Source: an uncultured Oscillospiraceae bacterium
GTDB lineage: Bacteria > Bacillota > Clostridia > Oscillospirales > Oscillospiraceae
Reading direction: 5' to 3'
Assembly (NCBI GenBank): GCA_947589745.1
Contig: CANQCS010000001.1
Span: 1 to 57,612 of the forward strand
DNA: 57,612 bases
Part shown: piece after piece, positions 1 to 7,753 of the stretch
Layout: every line of letters begins with the position of its first letter
Position numbering within the stretch: position 1 is the stretch's first letter
Program-made: the position numbers and the translations under genes
Notes under the pieces: model-generated
The model's input: only the letters and a program-made list of their open reading frames with translations
Databases searched by the model: none
Told to the model about the DNA's origin: nothing

Positions 1-302
1 TTCAGCGCCTCCAGGATGGTCTTGCCGATGAGGATCTCGCTGGCCATGGCGGCGGAGTGGGTCATGCCGGAGCAGCCCAGGGTCTCCACCAGGGCCTCCT
101 CGATGACGCCCTCCTTCACGTTCAGGGTCAGCTTGCAGGCGCCCTGCTGGGGAGCGCACCAGCCCACGCCGTGGGTGAAGCCGCTGATGTCCTTGATCTC
201 CTTGGCCTGGACCCACTTGCCCTCCTCAGGGATGGGAGCCGGACCATGGTATGCGCCCTTGGCGACGGGGCACATATGCTGTACTTCGGTAGAATAGATC
301 AT
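1..302 (-). CDS. NifU-like iron-sulfur scaffold protein, 3' part outside window
   Basis: Only the first 100 residues are visible; the gene runs off the left edge. The region around residues 65-100 has the pattern ETLGCSGMTHSAAMASEIL followed by GKTILEAL. This resembles the NifU/IscU core, where a cysteine sits in a GC-x-x-A-x-A-SS segment and is followed by G-K-x-L-x-E-A. A second cysteine lies in GWCAPQQGAC. Close relatives in Clostridia are annotated as iron-sulfur scaffold proteins and usually precede a GGGtGRT-type protein; that neighbour cannot be seen here. The ATG at 302 is preceded by an AAAGGAAG ribosome site and a near-perfect promoter. The family assignment is by resemblance, and the function in cluster assembly is inferred. 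Confidence 0.6.
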   Translation of the reverse strand, partial: MIYSTEVQHMCPVAKGAYHGPAPIPEEGKWVQAKEIKDISGFTHGVGWCAPQQGACKLTLNVKEGVIEEALVETLGCSGMTHSAAMASEILIGKTILEAL

Positions 303-359
303 GGCGTATCTTCCTTTCCTTTATTTGAACTCTTGCAAGAACAACCGATGGTTCCTCTG

Positions 360-379
360 GGACCTGTATCCACAGGTCC
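360..379. repeat. 8-bp inverted repeat in the leader of the NifU-like gene
   Basis: GGACCTGT and ACAGGTCC are perfect complements around a 4-nt loop (ATCC), just downstream of the predicted transcription start at about 391. It could be a repressor operator or a short leader hairpin; nothing else identifies it. Confidence 0.5.
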
Positions 380-397
380 TTACTTTCCACCGAATAG

Positions 398-426
398 ATT
401 ATATGAGACCCTGTCCTCTTTGTCAA
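398..426 (-). promoter_or_regulatory. Consensus sigma-70 promoter for the NifU-like gene
   Basis: On the minus strand TTGACA (426-421) and TATAAT (403-398) are separated by exactly 17 bp, a perfect match to the vegetative consensus. Transcription would start near 391, giving a leader of about 90 nt. Confidence 0.85.
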
Positions 427-571
427 GAACCACCGCCGGAAAAGTTCCCCCATTTTTCCGGTGCCGGAAGCATGAGATTTTTTCATCTCCAAAATATTCA
501 CAAAAAAGGTTGCTATTTGCCGCGAAATATGGTAGAGTTTTCATATGATTTAAAATAGGAGGGATATTTTC

Positions 572-2464
572 GTGTTTTCAGACAGCTTCTTTGACAAGTT
601 CGTTCTGCCCGCGGACCTGCGGGAGGCGCTGAAGAAGTGCCGCTCCATCGCCTACATCGAGACCCAGGAGGAGCTGGACGAGCTGGTCTTCGGCCCCACC
701 CACACCTCCAAGTATGACGTAGTGTACAACATCGTGGGCAAGGGCACCGTGAAGGAGGCGGAGGTCATCCGCTGCAAGAACGGCGCGCTGGTCAACTTCA
801 TGGAGGACTACATGCGCCGCCGTGACCCCAACTCCATGGTCATCAGCGACGATCTGCCCACCGACAAGCCCCGGTTCAGGGACCGCTTCGGCTATGACTT
901 CGCCTCCCTGCGGCAGGAGACCATGGACTGGTTCTCCACCCAGCGGGTGATCCTCCTGCCCTTCAAGGCCGGCGACCGGAAGTACGGCTACGACAGCGTC
1001 ATGGTCTGCCCGGCCAACGCCGCCTTCTTCGCCCTGGCCCTGGCCAACATGCAGGGGTTCGTGTCCATCAACGACATCCCCAACAACTACGTGCCCCGGT
1101 CCATCATCTACGTGGCCCCGCCCTTCCGCCACACCCACTTCGACGGCAAGCAGGTCGTTGTACATAACCGCGGCAAGGACCTCCACGAGGTCTTCGCCTA
1201 CAACCTCTACCCCGGTCCCTCCGCCAAGAAGGGCGTGTACTCCGTGCTGCTGGACATCGGCGAGCAGGAGGGCTGGGTCTGCTGCCACGCCAGCGCGGCC
1301 CTGGTGGAGACGCCCTACGAGAACGAGGTGGTGTTCATGCACGAAGGCGCCTCCGGCGGCGGCAAGAGCGAGATGCTGGAGGACTTCCAGCGGGAGGACG
1401 ACAACCGCATCCTCCTGGGCACCCACATCGTCACCGGCGAGACCTACACCCTGACCCTCCGCGAGTCCTGCACCATCTACCCCATCTGCGACGACATGGC
1501 CCTGGCCCACAAGGACTTCCAGGACCCGGAGAGCGGACAGCTCAAGATCCTGGACGCCGAGGACGGCTGGTTCCTCCGCATGGACAGCCTCCACGCCTAC
1601 GGCAACAACCCCATCTATGAGAAGGTGTCCATCCACCCCTCCCGTCCCCTACTGTTCTTCAACCTGGACGGCGTGCCAGGGGCCACCTGCCTCATCTGGG
1701 AGCACGTGCTGGACTCCAACGGCAAGCCCTGCTCCAACCCCCGTGTCATCATCCCCCGGGACATGATCGAGAACATCGCCCCCCAGGAGCCCCAGGAGGT
1801 GGCGGTGCGGAGCTTCGGCGTCCGGATGCCCCCCTCCACCGCCGACGAGCCCAACTACGGCATCATGGGCATGCTCCACATCATCCCGCCGGCCCTGGCC
1901 TGGCTGTGGCGGCTGGTGGCCCCCCGGGGCTTCAAGAACCCCAGCATCGTGGACGGCGGCGGCAAGATGACCAGCGAGGGCGTGGGCTCCTACTGGCCCT
2001 TCGCCACGGGCCGGAAGGTCACCCAGGCCAACCTGCTGCTGCGGCAGATTTTGGCGTGCCCCAACACCCTGAACGTGCTGATCCCCAACCAGCACATCGG
2101 CGCCTACAACGTGGGCTTCATGAGCGAGTGGATCAGCCGGGAGTACTTATGCCGCCACAACGGCACCGTGAAGGCCAAGCACCTGACCCCCGCCCGGTGC
2201 CCCCTCTTCGGCTACGCCCTGCTGGACATGAAGCTGGACGGCCAGTTCATCCGCCCCACCTTCCTGCGGCCTGAGACTCAGTCCAAGCTGGGCGAGGCGG
2301 GTTACGACGCCGGCGCCAAGATCCTCACCGACTTCTTCAAGTCGGAGGTGGCTCAGTTCGACACCGACGAGCTGGACCCCCTGGGCCGGGAGATCATCCG
2401 CTGCTGCCTGAACGACGGCACTCTGGAGGACTACCTGCGGCTGACGCCCATGAAGATTCGCTGA
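572..2464 (+). CDS. DUF4914 family P-loop protein
   Basis: A 630-residue cytoplasmic protein with no signal peptide or membrane segment. Around residues 255-268 it carries GASGGGKSEM, a phosphate-binding loop of the kind seen in phosphoenolpyruvate carboxykinases. Its length and overall pattern match the DUF4914 family, which is common in gut Clostridia and has no established reaction. The start is GTG at 572, chosen because AGGAGGG (557-563) lies 8 nt upstream. A strong stem-loop follows the stop codon, so it is probably monocistronic. An ATP/GTP-dependent kinase- or carboxykinase-like activity is possible but is only inferred from the loop. Confidence 0.8.
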   Translation: MFSDSFFDKFVLPADLREALKKCRSIAYIETQEELDELVFGPTHTSKYDVVYNIVGKGTVKEAEVIRCKNGALVNFMEDYMRRRDPNSMVISDDLPTDKPRFRDRFGYDFASLRQETMDWFSTQRVILLPFKAGDRKYGYDSVMVCPANAAFFALALANMQGFVSINDIPNNYVPRSIIYVAPPFRHTHFDGKQVVVHNRGKDLHEVFAYNLYPGPSAKKGVYSVLLDIGEQEGWVCCHASAALVETPYENEVVFMHEGASGGGKSEMLEDFQREDDNRILLGTHIVTGETYTLTLRESCTIYPICDDMALAHKDFQDPESGQLKILDAEDGWFLRMDSLHAYGNNPIYEKVSIHPSRPLLFFNLDGVPGATCLIWEHVLDSNGKPCSNPRVIIPRDMIENIAPQEPQEVAVRSFGVRMPPSTADEPNYGIMGMLHIIPPALAWLWRLVAPRGFKNPSIVDGGGKMTSEGVGSYWPFATGRKVTQANLLLRQILACPNTLNVLIPNQHIGAYNVGFMSEWISREYLCRHNGTVKAKHLTPARCPLFGYALLDMKLDGQFIRPTFLRPETQSKLGEAGYDAGAKILTDFFKSEVAQFDTDELDPLGREIIRCCLNDGTLEDYLRLTPMKIR

Positions 2465-2479
2465 CATTTTTTCTTGATG

Positions 2480-2515
2480 AAGGTCCCGGCATGAAACAAC
2501 TCATGCCGGGACCTT
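2480..2515 (+). terminator. 15-bp stem-loop terminator after the DUF4914 gene
   Basis: A perfect 15-bp inverted repeat (2480-2494 and 2501-2515) with a 6-nt loop starts 15 nt after the stop codon. The following tract CCTTCTC is only moderately T-rich. Confidence 0.7.
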
Positions 2516-2526
2516 CCTTCTCACTT

Positions 2527-2596
2527 GAAAATCAATGCGAAGTTGATTTTCTGCAAAATCACCTCCATTGAAATCAACTGAAGTATGGGGTATCAT
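2527..2596 (+). promoter_or_regulatory. Promoter and candidate operator of the XRE/ABC operon
   Basis: TTGAAA (2568-2573) and TATCAT (2591-2596) are spaced by 17 bp. Just upstream, GAAAATCAA and TTGATTTTC (2527-2551) form a perfect 9-bp inverted repeat. The half-site AATCAAC recurs at the -35 element, which suggests a binding site for the XRE regulator encoded next. Confidence 0.6.
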
Positions 2597-2627
2597 ACAA
2601 CTATCACTTGATAAAGGAGGCGATGGC

Positions 2628-3515
2628 ATGAACATCGAACTCATCGGCGAGCAGATCGCCAAATTCCGAAAGTCCCTGCGGATGACACAGGAGGAGCTGG
2701 GCCAGGCCGTTGGGGTCAGCACCCAGGCGGTGAGCCGCTGGGAGAACGGAGGGGCCCCGGACGCGGGCCTGCTGTCCGCCATCGCGGACAAGCTGGGGGT
2801 GACCATCGACGCCCTCTTCGGCCGGGAGGAGGGAGAGGTGCGGGACATGGACGATACCTTTGTCCGCTATCTGCGGTCTCTGCCGGAGAAGGACCGGCTG
2901 AACCGGATCACGCGGCTGCTGTGGGAGGCGGCCATCTACGGGGTCAGCGACGTGCTGTTCACTGCGCCCAGAATAAACTACCCAGAAAATGCGGAGCTGG
3001 ATATGCTGTCCGTGGCCGAGGGCCGCGGCCTGATGCGCACGGTGACGGGCAGAGACTGCGGCTACATCCTGGGCGTGGGGGCAGAGGACTACTCCTTTTT
3101 CGGGGTGTTCCCGGAGCCGGAGGCGGGCTATGAGAGATATTTCCTGACCGATGACGAATGCCGCACCCTGTTCGGGGCCCTGGCGCTGCCCGGGGCCATG
3201 GAGACGCTGCGGTTCTTCTGCCGGAACAGGCAGTCCCTTTACGCGGCGGCGGCTGTCGCCCAGCGCACGGGGGTGCCGCTGCCGGAGACGGAGCGGGCTA
3301 TGGAGGCGCTGACCCGGGCCCATCTGCTCCAAAAGGAGGAGATCACCCTGCCGGACGGCCCGTTGGATACCTATGCCATCGGCGACTACAGCGGTATCGT
3401 GCCTCTTTTGACCTTTGCCCGCTGGATCTTTCAGCCGTATGGAATGAATCTGATCGGCAACGTGGTACGGGCCACGTGCTTTGGAAGAGAGGCGGCGCGG
3501 GATGAGAAAGCCTGA
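2628..3515 (+). CDS. XRE-family transcriptional regulator
   Basis: A 295-residue protein. Residues 1-65 form a classical Cro/C1-type helix-turn-helix (FRKSLRMTQEELGQAVGVST, then QAVSRWENG). The rest is a ligand-binding or winged-helix-like region of about 220 residues that I cannot assign. The start is the ATG at 2628, because AAAGGAGG lies 7 nt upstream; an earlier in-frame ATG has no ribosome site. The 3' end overlaps the ABC exporter gene by 14 bp, so the two are translated from one message. The regulator likely controls this exporter. The inverted repeat at 2527-2551 may be its operator. Confidence 0.85.
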   Translation: MNIELIGEQIAKFRKSLRMTQEELGQAVGVSTQAVSRWENGGAPDAGLLSAIADKLGVTIDALFGREEGEVRDMDDTFVRYLRSLPEKDRLNRITRLLWEAAIYGVSDVLFTAPRINYPENAELDMLSVAEGRGLMRTVTGRDCGYILGVGAEDYSFFGVFPEPEAGYERYFLTDDECRTLFGALALPGAMETLRFFCRNRQSLYAAAAVAQRTGVPLPETERAMEALTRAHLLQKEEITLPDGPLDTYAIGDYSGIVPLLTFARWIFQPYGMNLIGNVVRATCFGREAARDEKA

Positions 3516-5214
3516 CCCCGCCCGGCCCTACATCCGGGCGTTTTACGAGCACAACCGCCTCCGCTTCCTGGGGACGGCGGCGCTGTACCTTCTGGAGATC
3601 CCGGTCATGCTGGTGGTGTCCTGGGTGCTGGGCGAGGTGGTGGACGCCATCGCGGCGCTGGACGCCGCCCGGCTTCTGCGGCTTTTGTGGGTGGCCGCGG
3701 GCACGGCGGTGTTCATAGGCATCTCGGAGACGCTGTACTACCGGGCCCTCAGCGGCTGGCTGGGCAGGGCGCTGCGCCAATACAAGTCCTACGCCTTCCG
3801 GCGGCTCTCCGAAAAGGGCATCAGCGCTTTTACCAGGGAAAGTACCGGGCGGTATCTGTCCGTCCTCACCAGCGATGTGACGGTGATCGTCTCCGACTAT
3901 CTGCAAAACCTGTTTGCTCTGATTGTTCTGCCCCTTAATTTTGCGGCCACCCTGGTGTTCCTGCTCACCTACAGCCCCGCCCTGACGGGGGCCGCCGTGG
4001 CGCTCTGCGTGCTTCCTTTCCTGGGGGTGGCCGCCTTCGGCCCGGGGCTGGCCCGGCGGGAGAAGGCATTCAGCGACGCCAGCGAGGGGTTTGTGGGCAA
4101 GCTCAAGGACCTGCTCTCCGGCTTCGCCGTCATCAAGAGCTTCAAGGCCGAGGGGGAGGCGGGGCGCATCTTCGACGGGGAGAACCGCGGCCTGGAACAG
4201 GCCCGGAGCCGCCGGCTGCTCTGGCGGGGCGCGATGCAGGGGGTGAGCAGCAGTCTCTCGGTAATCATGCAGTTCGGTCTGTTTTTTATCGGCGCGTATC
4301 TGGCGCTGCGCGGCAGCGTCACAGCGGGGACGGTGCTGATCTTCACCAACCTCTCCAACTCCCTCATCCAGCCGGTCCAACAGATCCCCCAGCTGCTGGC
4401 CCAGCGGAAGGCGGCCCGGGGCCTCATTGAGAAGCTGGCCGCCACCGTGGAGGAGAACGCCGCCCGCACCGGCGAGGCCATCCAGCCGGTACTCACGGAC
4501 GCCATCGCCCTGGACCGGGTGACTTTTGGCTACGAGCCGGACAAGCCGGTGCTACGGGATCTGTCCCTTCGGTTGGAGGCGGGGAAAAAGTACGCCCTGG
4601 TGGGTGCCTCCGGCTCCGGCAAGAGCACCCTGCTGAACCTCCTGATGGGGGCCTGCGACGGCTATACCGGCAGTATCTCCATCGACGGGAAGGAACTGCG
4701 GGCGGTGGACCCGGACAGCCTCTACGACCTGATGAGCCTTATCGGGCAGAACGTCTTTGTCTTTGACGACACCATCCGGCGGAACATCACCATGTTCCGG
4801 GACTTCCCCCAGGAGGCGGTGGACAGCGCCGCGGAGCGGGCGGGCCTTACGGCGGTCATCGCGGAGCACGGGGAGGACTACCGCTGCGGCGAGAACGGCG
4901 CCGGCCTCTCCGGCGGGGAGCGGCAGCGGGTCAGCATCGCCCGGTGCCTGCTGCGGGGCACCCCGGTGCTGCTGCTGGACGAGGCCACGGCGTCCCTGGA
5001 CAACCAGACTGCTTTCGCCGTCACCGGCGCCATCCTGGCCCTGGACGGCCTCACCCGGCTGGTGGTGACCCACCGCCTGGATGCGGCGCTGCTGGAGCAA
5101 TACGACGCCATCTTTGTCCTCCGGGACGGTACGCTGGCGGAGGCGGGCACCTTCGGCGATCTGATGGCGGAGAAAGGGTACTTCTACTCCCTGTACCGGG
5201 TGGCCAACGGGTAA
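3502..5214 (+). CDS. ABC exporter, fused permease and ATPase half-transporter
   Basis: 570 residues: an N-terminal transmembrane domain of about six helices (residues 15-300) followed by a nucleotide-binding domain. Visible motifs are Walker A GASGSGKST, Q-loop IGQN, signature LSGGERQRV, Walker B VLLLDEATA and switch histidine VTHRL. The substrate is unknown; the type is multidrug/lipid/peptide export, and half-transporters of this class work as dimers. The start is the ATG at 3502 inside the regulator gene; the TTG at 3481 is less likely. The stop codon TAA runs directly into a dispersed repeat (5214 onward) that begins with a hairpin, which may serve as its terminator. Confidence 0.9.
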   Translation: MRKPDPARPYIRAFYEHNRLRFLGTAALYLLEIPVMLVVSWVLGEVVDAIAALDAARLLRLLWVAAGTAVFIGISETLYYRALSGWLGRALRQYKSYAFRRLSEKGISAFTRESTGRYLSVLTSDVTVIVSDYLQNLFALIVLPLNFAATLVFLLTYSPALTGAAVALCVLPFLGVAAFGPGLARREKAFSDASEGFVGKLKDLLSGFAVIKSFKAEGEAGRIFDGENRGLEQARSRRLLWRGAMQGVSSSLSVIMQFGLFFIGAYLALRGSVTAGTVLIFTNLSNSLIQPVQQIPQLLAQRKAARGLIEKLAATVEENAARTGEAIQPVLTDAIALDRVTFGYEPDKPVLRDLSLRLEAGKKYALVGASGSGKSTLLNLLMGACDGYTGSISIDGKELRAVDPDSLYDLMSLIGQNVFVFDDTIRRNITMFRDFPQEAVDSAAERAGLTAVIAEHGEDYRCGENGAGLSGGERQRVSIARCLLRGTPVLLLDEATASLDNQTAFAVTGAILALDGLTRLVVTHRLDAALLEQYDAIFVLRDGTLAEAGTFGDLMAEKGYFYSLYRVANG

Positions 5215-5350
5215 TACTTTTTCTTGAAAGAAAAAGTATCAAAAAGAACTTTACTCTCGCTACCAAAGCACTGCAATTCCTATCTTTCCCGCACGGTAAC
5301 GATATACTGTTCTAATTGAAGAATAGTATAATACTTTTTTTGAAAGAAAG
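5214..5350 (+). repeat. Dispersed repeat R1, copy A
   Basis: The element begins with a 26-nt palindrome (5214-5239, arms ATACTTTTTCTT and AAGAAAAAGTAT) that overlaps the last base of the ABC exporter stop codon. It continues with the shared body, including CAAAAAGAACTTTAC and CGCACGGTAACGA, and ends with GAATAGTATA at 5321-5330. A degenerate second hairpin follows at 5331-5350. See the copies at 10364, 17932, 19316, 19461, 32125, 34797 and 38061. Confidence 0.85.
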
Positions 5351-5378
5351 TGGCGCGGAGGTCCCTGTCCAATGAAAA

Positions 5379-5417
5379 GAAAGTCCCCTGGAATCTCAGC
5401 GATTCCGGGGGACTTTC
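5379..5417 (-). terminator. Terminator of the tRNA-Ser(GCU) gene
   Basis: A 17-bp stem with one mismatch (5379-5395 / 5401-5417) and a 5-nt loop abuts the 3' CCA end of the tRNA. On the minus strand it is followed by a T-rich stretch. Confidence 0.75.
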
Positions 5418-5509
5418 TGGCGCGGAAGGAGGGATTTGAACCCTCGCACGTTGTTTAGACGTCTACTCCCTTAGCAGGGGAGCCCCTTCGGCCACTTGGG
5501 TACTTCCGC
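5418..5509 (-). tRNA. tRNA-Ser, anticodon GCU
   Basis: A 92-nt class II tRNA on the minus strand. The acceptor stem is GCGGAAG / CTTCCGC with discriminator G and an encoded CCA. The anticodon loop is CTGCTAA (anticodon GCT, reading AGC/AGU), with a long variable arm and the T-loop GGTTCAAATCC. Confidence 0.95.
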
Positions 5510-5556
5510 ACAGGTCGAAGAATGTTATCTGATTGAATACGCCGGTCTGTGAAAAA

Positions 5557-5644
5557 TGGCGGAGAGAGTGGGATTCGAACCCACGGATGCTCACGCATCG
5601 CCGGTTTTCAAGACCGGTTCCTTAAACCGCTCGGACATCTCTCC
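5557..5644 (-). tRNA. tRNA-Ser, anticodon UGA
   Basis: An 88-nt class II tRNA on the minus strand. The acceptor stem is GGAGAGA / TCTCTCC, CCA is encoded, and the anticodon loop is CTTGAAA (anticodon TGA, reading UCN). It has a long variable arm and the T-loop GGTTCGAATCC. It lies 48 bp upstream of the GCU gene and is probably co-transcribed with it. Confidence 0.95.
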
Positions 5645-5734
5645 CAATCGGTTTCAGGCGCTTATTTAGAATACCATGCCGCCCTTGTTTTGTCAACAAA
5701 AAAATGTGATCCCGCAGAAAAATTTTTCAAAAAC

Positions 5735-5764
5735 CGGGCCGGGGGCCCGCAGGTCCCCGGCCCG
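5735..5764 (-). terminator. Intrinsic terminator of icd
   Basis: A 10-bp GC stem (CGGGCCGGGG / CCCCGGCCCG) lies 25 nt downstream of the icd stop. On the minus strand it is followed by GTTTTTGAAAAATTTTT. Confidence 0.85.
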
Positions 5765-5788
5765 TTCCGTGTCTCTGTGATTTCTCTC

Positions 5789-7006
5789 TTATGCCAGCTT
5801 GGCGGCCAGGCGCTCCGCAACGGCGTTCAGGAACTCCTCGGAGTTGACGGCATGGGCCTCGAAGCCGGGCTCCACCAGGCCCACCAGGTCCTTGGTCATG
5901 ATCCCGTCGTTGAGGGTCTCCAGGCTGGCCTCCTCCAGCTTCTTGCCGAAAGCGACCAGATCCTGCAGGCCGTCCAGCTCGCCGCGCTTCTTGAACGCGC
6001 CGGCCCAGGCGAAGATCATGGCGATGGGGTTGGTGGAGGTCTTCTCCCCCTTGAGGTATCTGTAGTAGTGCTTGGTGACGGTGCCGTGGGCGGCCTCGTA
6101 CTCGGTGGGGCCGTCGGGGGAGACCAGCACGGAGGTCATCATGGCCAGGGAGCCGAAAGCGGTGGAGATCATGTCGCTCATCACGTCGCCGTCGTAGTTC
6201 TTGCAGGCCCAGATGTAACCGCCCTCGCTGCGGACGGTGCGGGCGATGGCGTCGTCGATGAGGGTGTAGAAGTAGGTCAGGCCCAGCTCCTGGAACTTGG
6301 CCTTGTAGTTGTTCTCGTACTCCTCCTCGAAGATCTTCTTGAACTCGCCGTCGTAGATCTTGGCGATGGTGTCCTTGGCGGAGAACCACAGGTCCTGCTT
6401 GGTGTCGATAGCGTACTGGAAACAGGAGCGGGCGAAGGAGCGGATGGACTTCTGCTTGTTGTGAGCGCCCTGCCAGACAGCGGGGCCGTTGACCTTCTGG
6501 ACCACCACGGTCTTCTCCGCGCCGCTCTCGCCCTTGAAGGTCATGGTGCAGACGCCAGGCTCGTCTGTGACAAAGTCCACGGACTTGTACACGTCGCCGT
6601 AGGCGTGACGGGCGATGGTGATGGGCTTCTTCCAGTTCTTGACCACGGGCTTGATGGCGTCGATGCAGATGGGGGTGCGGAACACGGTGCCGTCCAGAAT
6701 GGAGCGGATGGTGCCGTTGGGGCTCTTCCACATCTCGGTGAGCTGGGGATACTCCACCATGCGCTGCTTGTTGGGGGTGATGGTGGCGCACTTGACGCCC
6801 ACGCCGTATTTTTTCGTCGCGTTGGCGGCGTCCACGGTGACCTGGTCCTTGGTGTCGTTGCGGTTCAGGAGGCCCAGATCATAGTACTCGGTATTCAGGT
6901 CCACGAAGGGGAGGATCAGCTTCTCCTTGATCATGCCCCACAGGACACGGGCCATCTCGTCGCCGTCCATCTCCACCAGGGGGGTAGTCATTTTGATTTT
7001 TTCCAT
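5789..7006 (-). CDS. icd: NADP-dependent isocitrate dehydrogenase
   Basis: A 405-residue protein of the eukaryotic-like (class II) isocitrate dehydrogenase type, converting isocitrate to 2-oxoglutarate with NADP+. Diagnostic stretches are PLVEMDGDEMARVLW at the N terminus, the substrate-binding region with SPNGTIRSILDGTVFR, and the metal- and cofactor-binding region containing DDAIA and EAAHGTVTKHYY. I chose the ATG at 7006 (MEKIKMTTP), which matches family N termini; the AAAGGA ribosome site is about 13 nt upstream, which is long. The aconitase-family gene lies about 750 bp away in the same direction, so the two supply adjacent steps toward 2-oxoglutarate and glutamate. They are separated by a large repeat and probably transcribed independently. 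No citrate synthase is in the window. Confidence 0.95.
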   Translation of the reverse strand: MEKIKMTTPLVEMDGDEMARVLWGMIKEKLILPFVDLNTEYYDLGLLNRNDTKDQVTVDAANATKKYGVGVKCATITPNKQRMVEYPQLTEMWKSPNGTIRSILDGTVFRTPICIDAIKPVVKNWKKPITIARHAYGDVYKSVDFVTDEPGVCTMTFKGESGAEKTVVVQKVNGPAVWQGAHNKQKSIRSFARSCFQYAIDTKQDLWFSAKDTIAKIYDGEFKKIFEEEYENNYKAKFQELGLTYFYTLIDDAIARTVRSEGGYIWACKNYDGDVMSDMISTAFGSLAMMTSVLVSPDGPTEYEAAHGTVTKHYYRYLKGEKTSTNPIAMIFAWAGAFKKRGELDGLQDLVAFGKKLEEASLETLNDGIMTKDLVGLVEPGFEAHAVNSEEFLNAVAERLAAKLA

Positions 7007-7074
7007 TTTTGTAAAAAATCCTTTCTGCCCCAAAGGGGGCAAACTCTTATTTTCTAACCGGGATATGGATTGAT

Positions 7075-7753
7075 ATTTTACGAACCTGGGTGCCGTGGGC
7101 GTGGGCCTTGCAGGCCCCAGCCCTTAAGCCGCCCTACGGGCGGCCCACAGGGGCTTCCAGCCCCTCGATGGATGGTAGGGACCTTCGGTCCCTGCCCACC
7201 CTGGGTGACTTTTTGTGCGGACAAAAAGTCACCAAAAAACCGCCAGCCCTACGGGCTGGACCCCCTTTATTCCGTCAGCTGCCATGCTGACAGGAACGTC
7301 TGGAGGGCCTATTTGTTTGCTATTTGTTATTAAACTGCGTCCTGGCGCTCCGTGCTACTACGCGCGGGACAGATTTTCCGTATACGAGCGAATAGAACCA
7401 TCTGTCCCTGGCGGAGTGGAACGGAGCAGAATGCAGTTGGTTAACGTTCCGAAAAGCACCGCGCTCTCAATTGCGTAGTGGAACGGAGCAACCGGCAGTC
7501 GGACTACGGAAAAAAGAGGGCAGCCCCGATGAAAGCTTTCTCTGGGTTCCTGTCATCAGTAATCTCCCCCGAAATAAAGGGGGTCCAGCCCGTAGGGCTG
7601 GCGCGCTTTTTGGTGACTTTTTCCCGCGTGGGAAAAAGTCACCCAGGGTGGGCAGGGACCGAAGGTCCCTACCATCCCCCGAGGGGCTGGAAGCCCCCGG
7701 CACCATCCCCCCCGCCTGGAAAGGCGAATCTTCCGGGAGGCCCGGGAAGGACC
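7075..7753. repeat. Composite hairpin-rich repeat R2, copy 1 (between icd and aconitase)
   Basis: No gene is convincing here. Two arms (about 7090-7270 and 7570-7750) are roughly inverted versions of each other. Each holds a string of small hairpins, for example AGGGACCTTCGGTCCCT, CCAGCCCTACGGGCTGG, and a long one built on GTGACTTTTT / AAAAAGTCAC. The core (about 7335-7520) contains TTGCGTAGTGGAACGGAGCA, a degenerate second copy, and an inverted degenerate copy. The same order of parts recurs at 41830-42430. Confidence 0.7.

Noticed and set aside
5214-5240. Short peptides of the type FLERKSIKKN as real C-terminal extensions or small genes
   Set aside because: They come only from reading through the R1 hairpin, in several frames and both strands.
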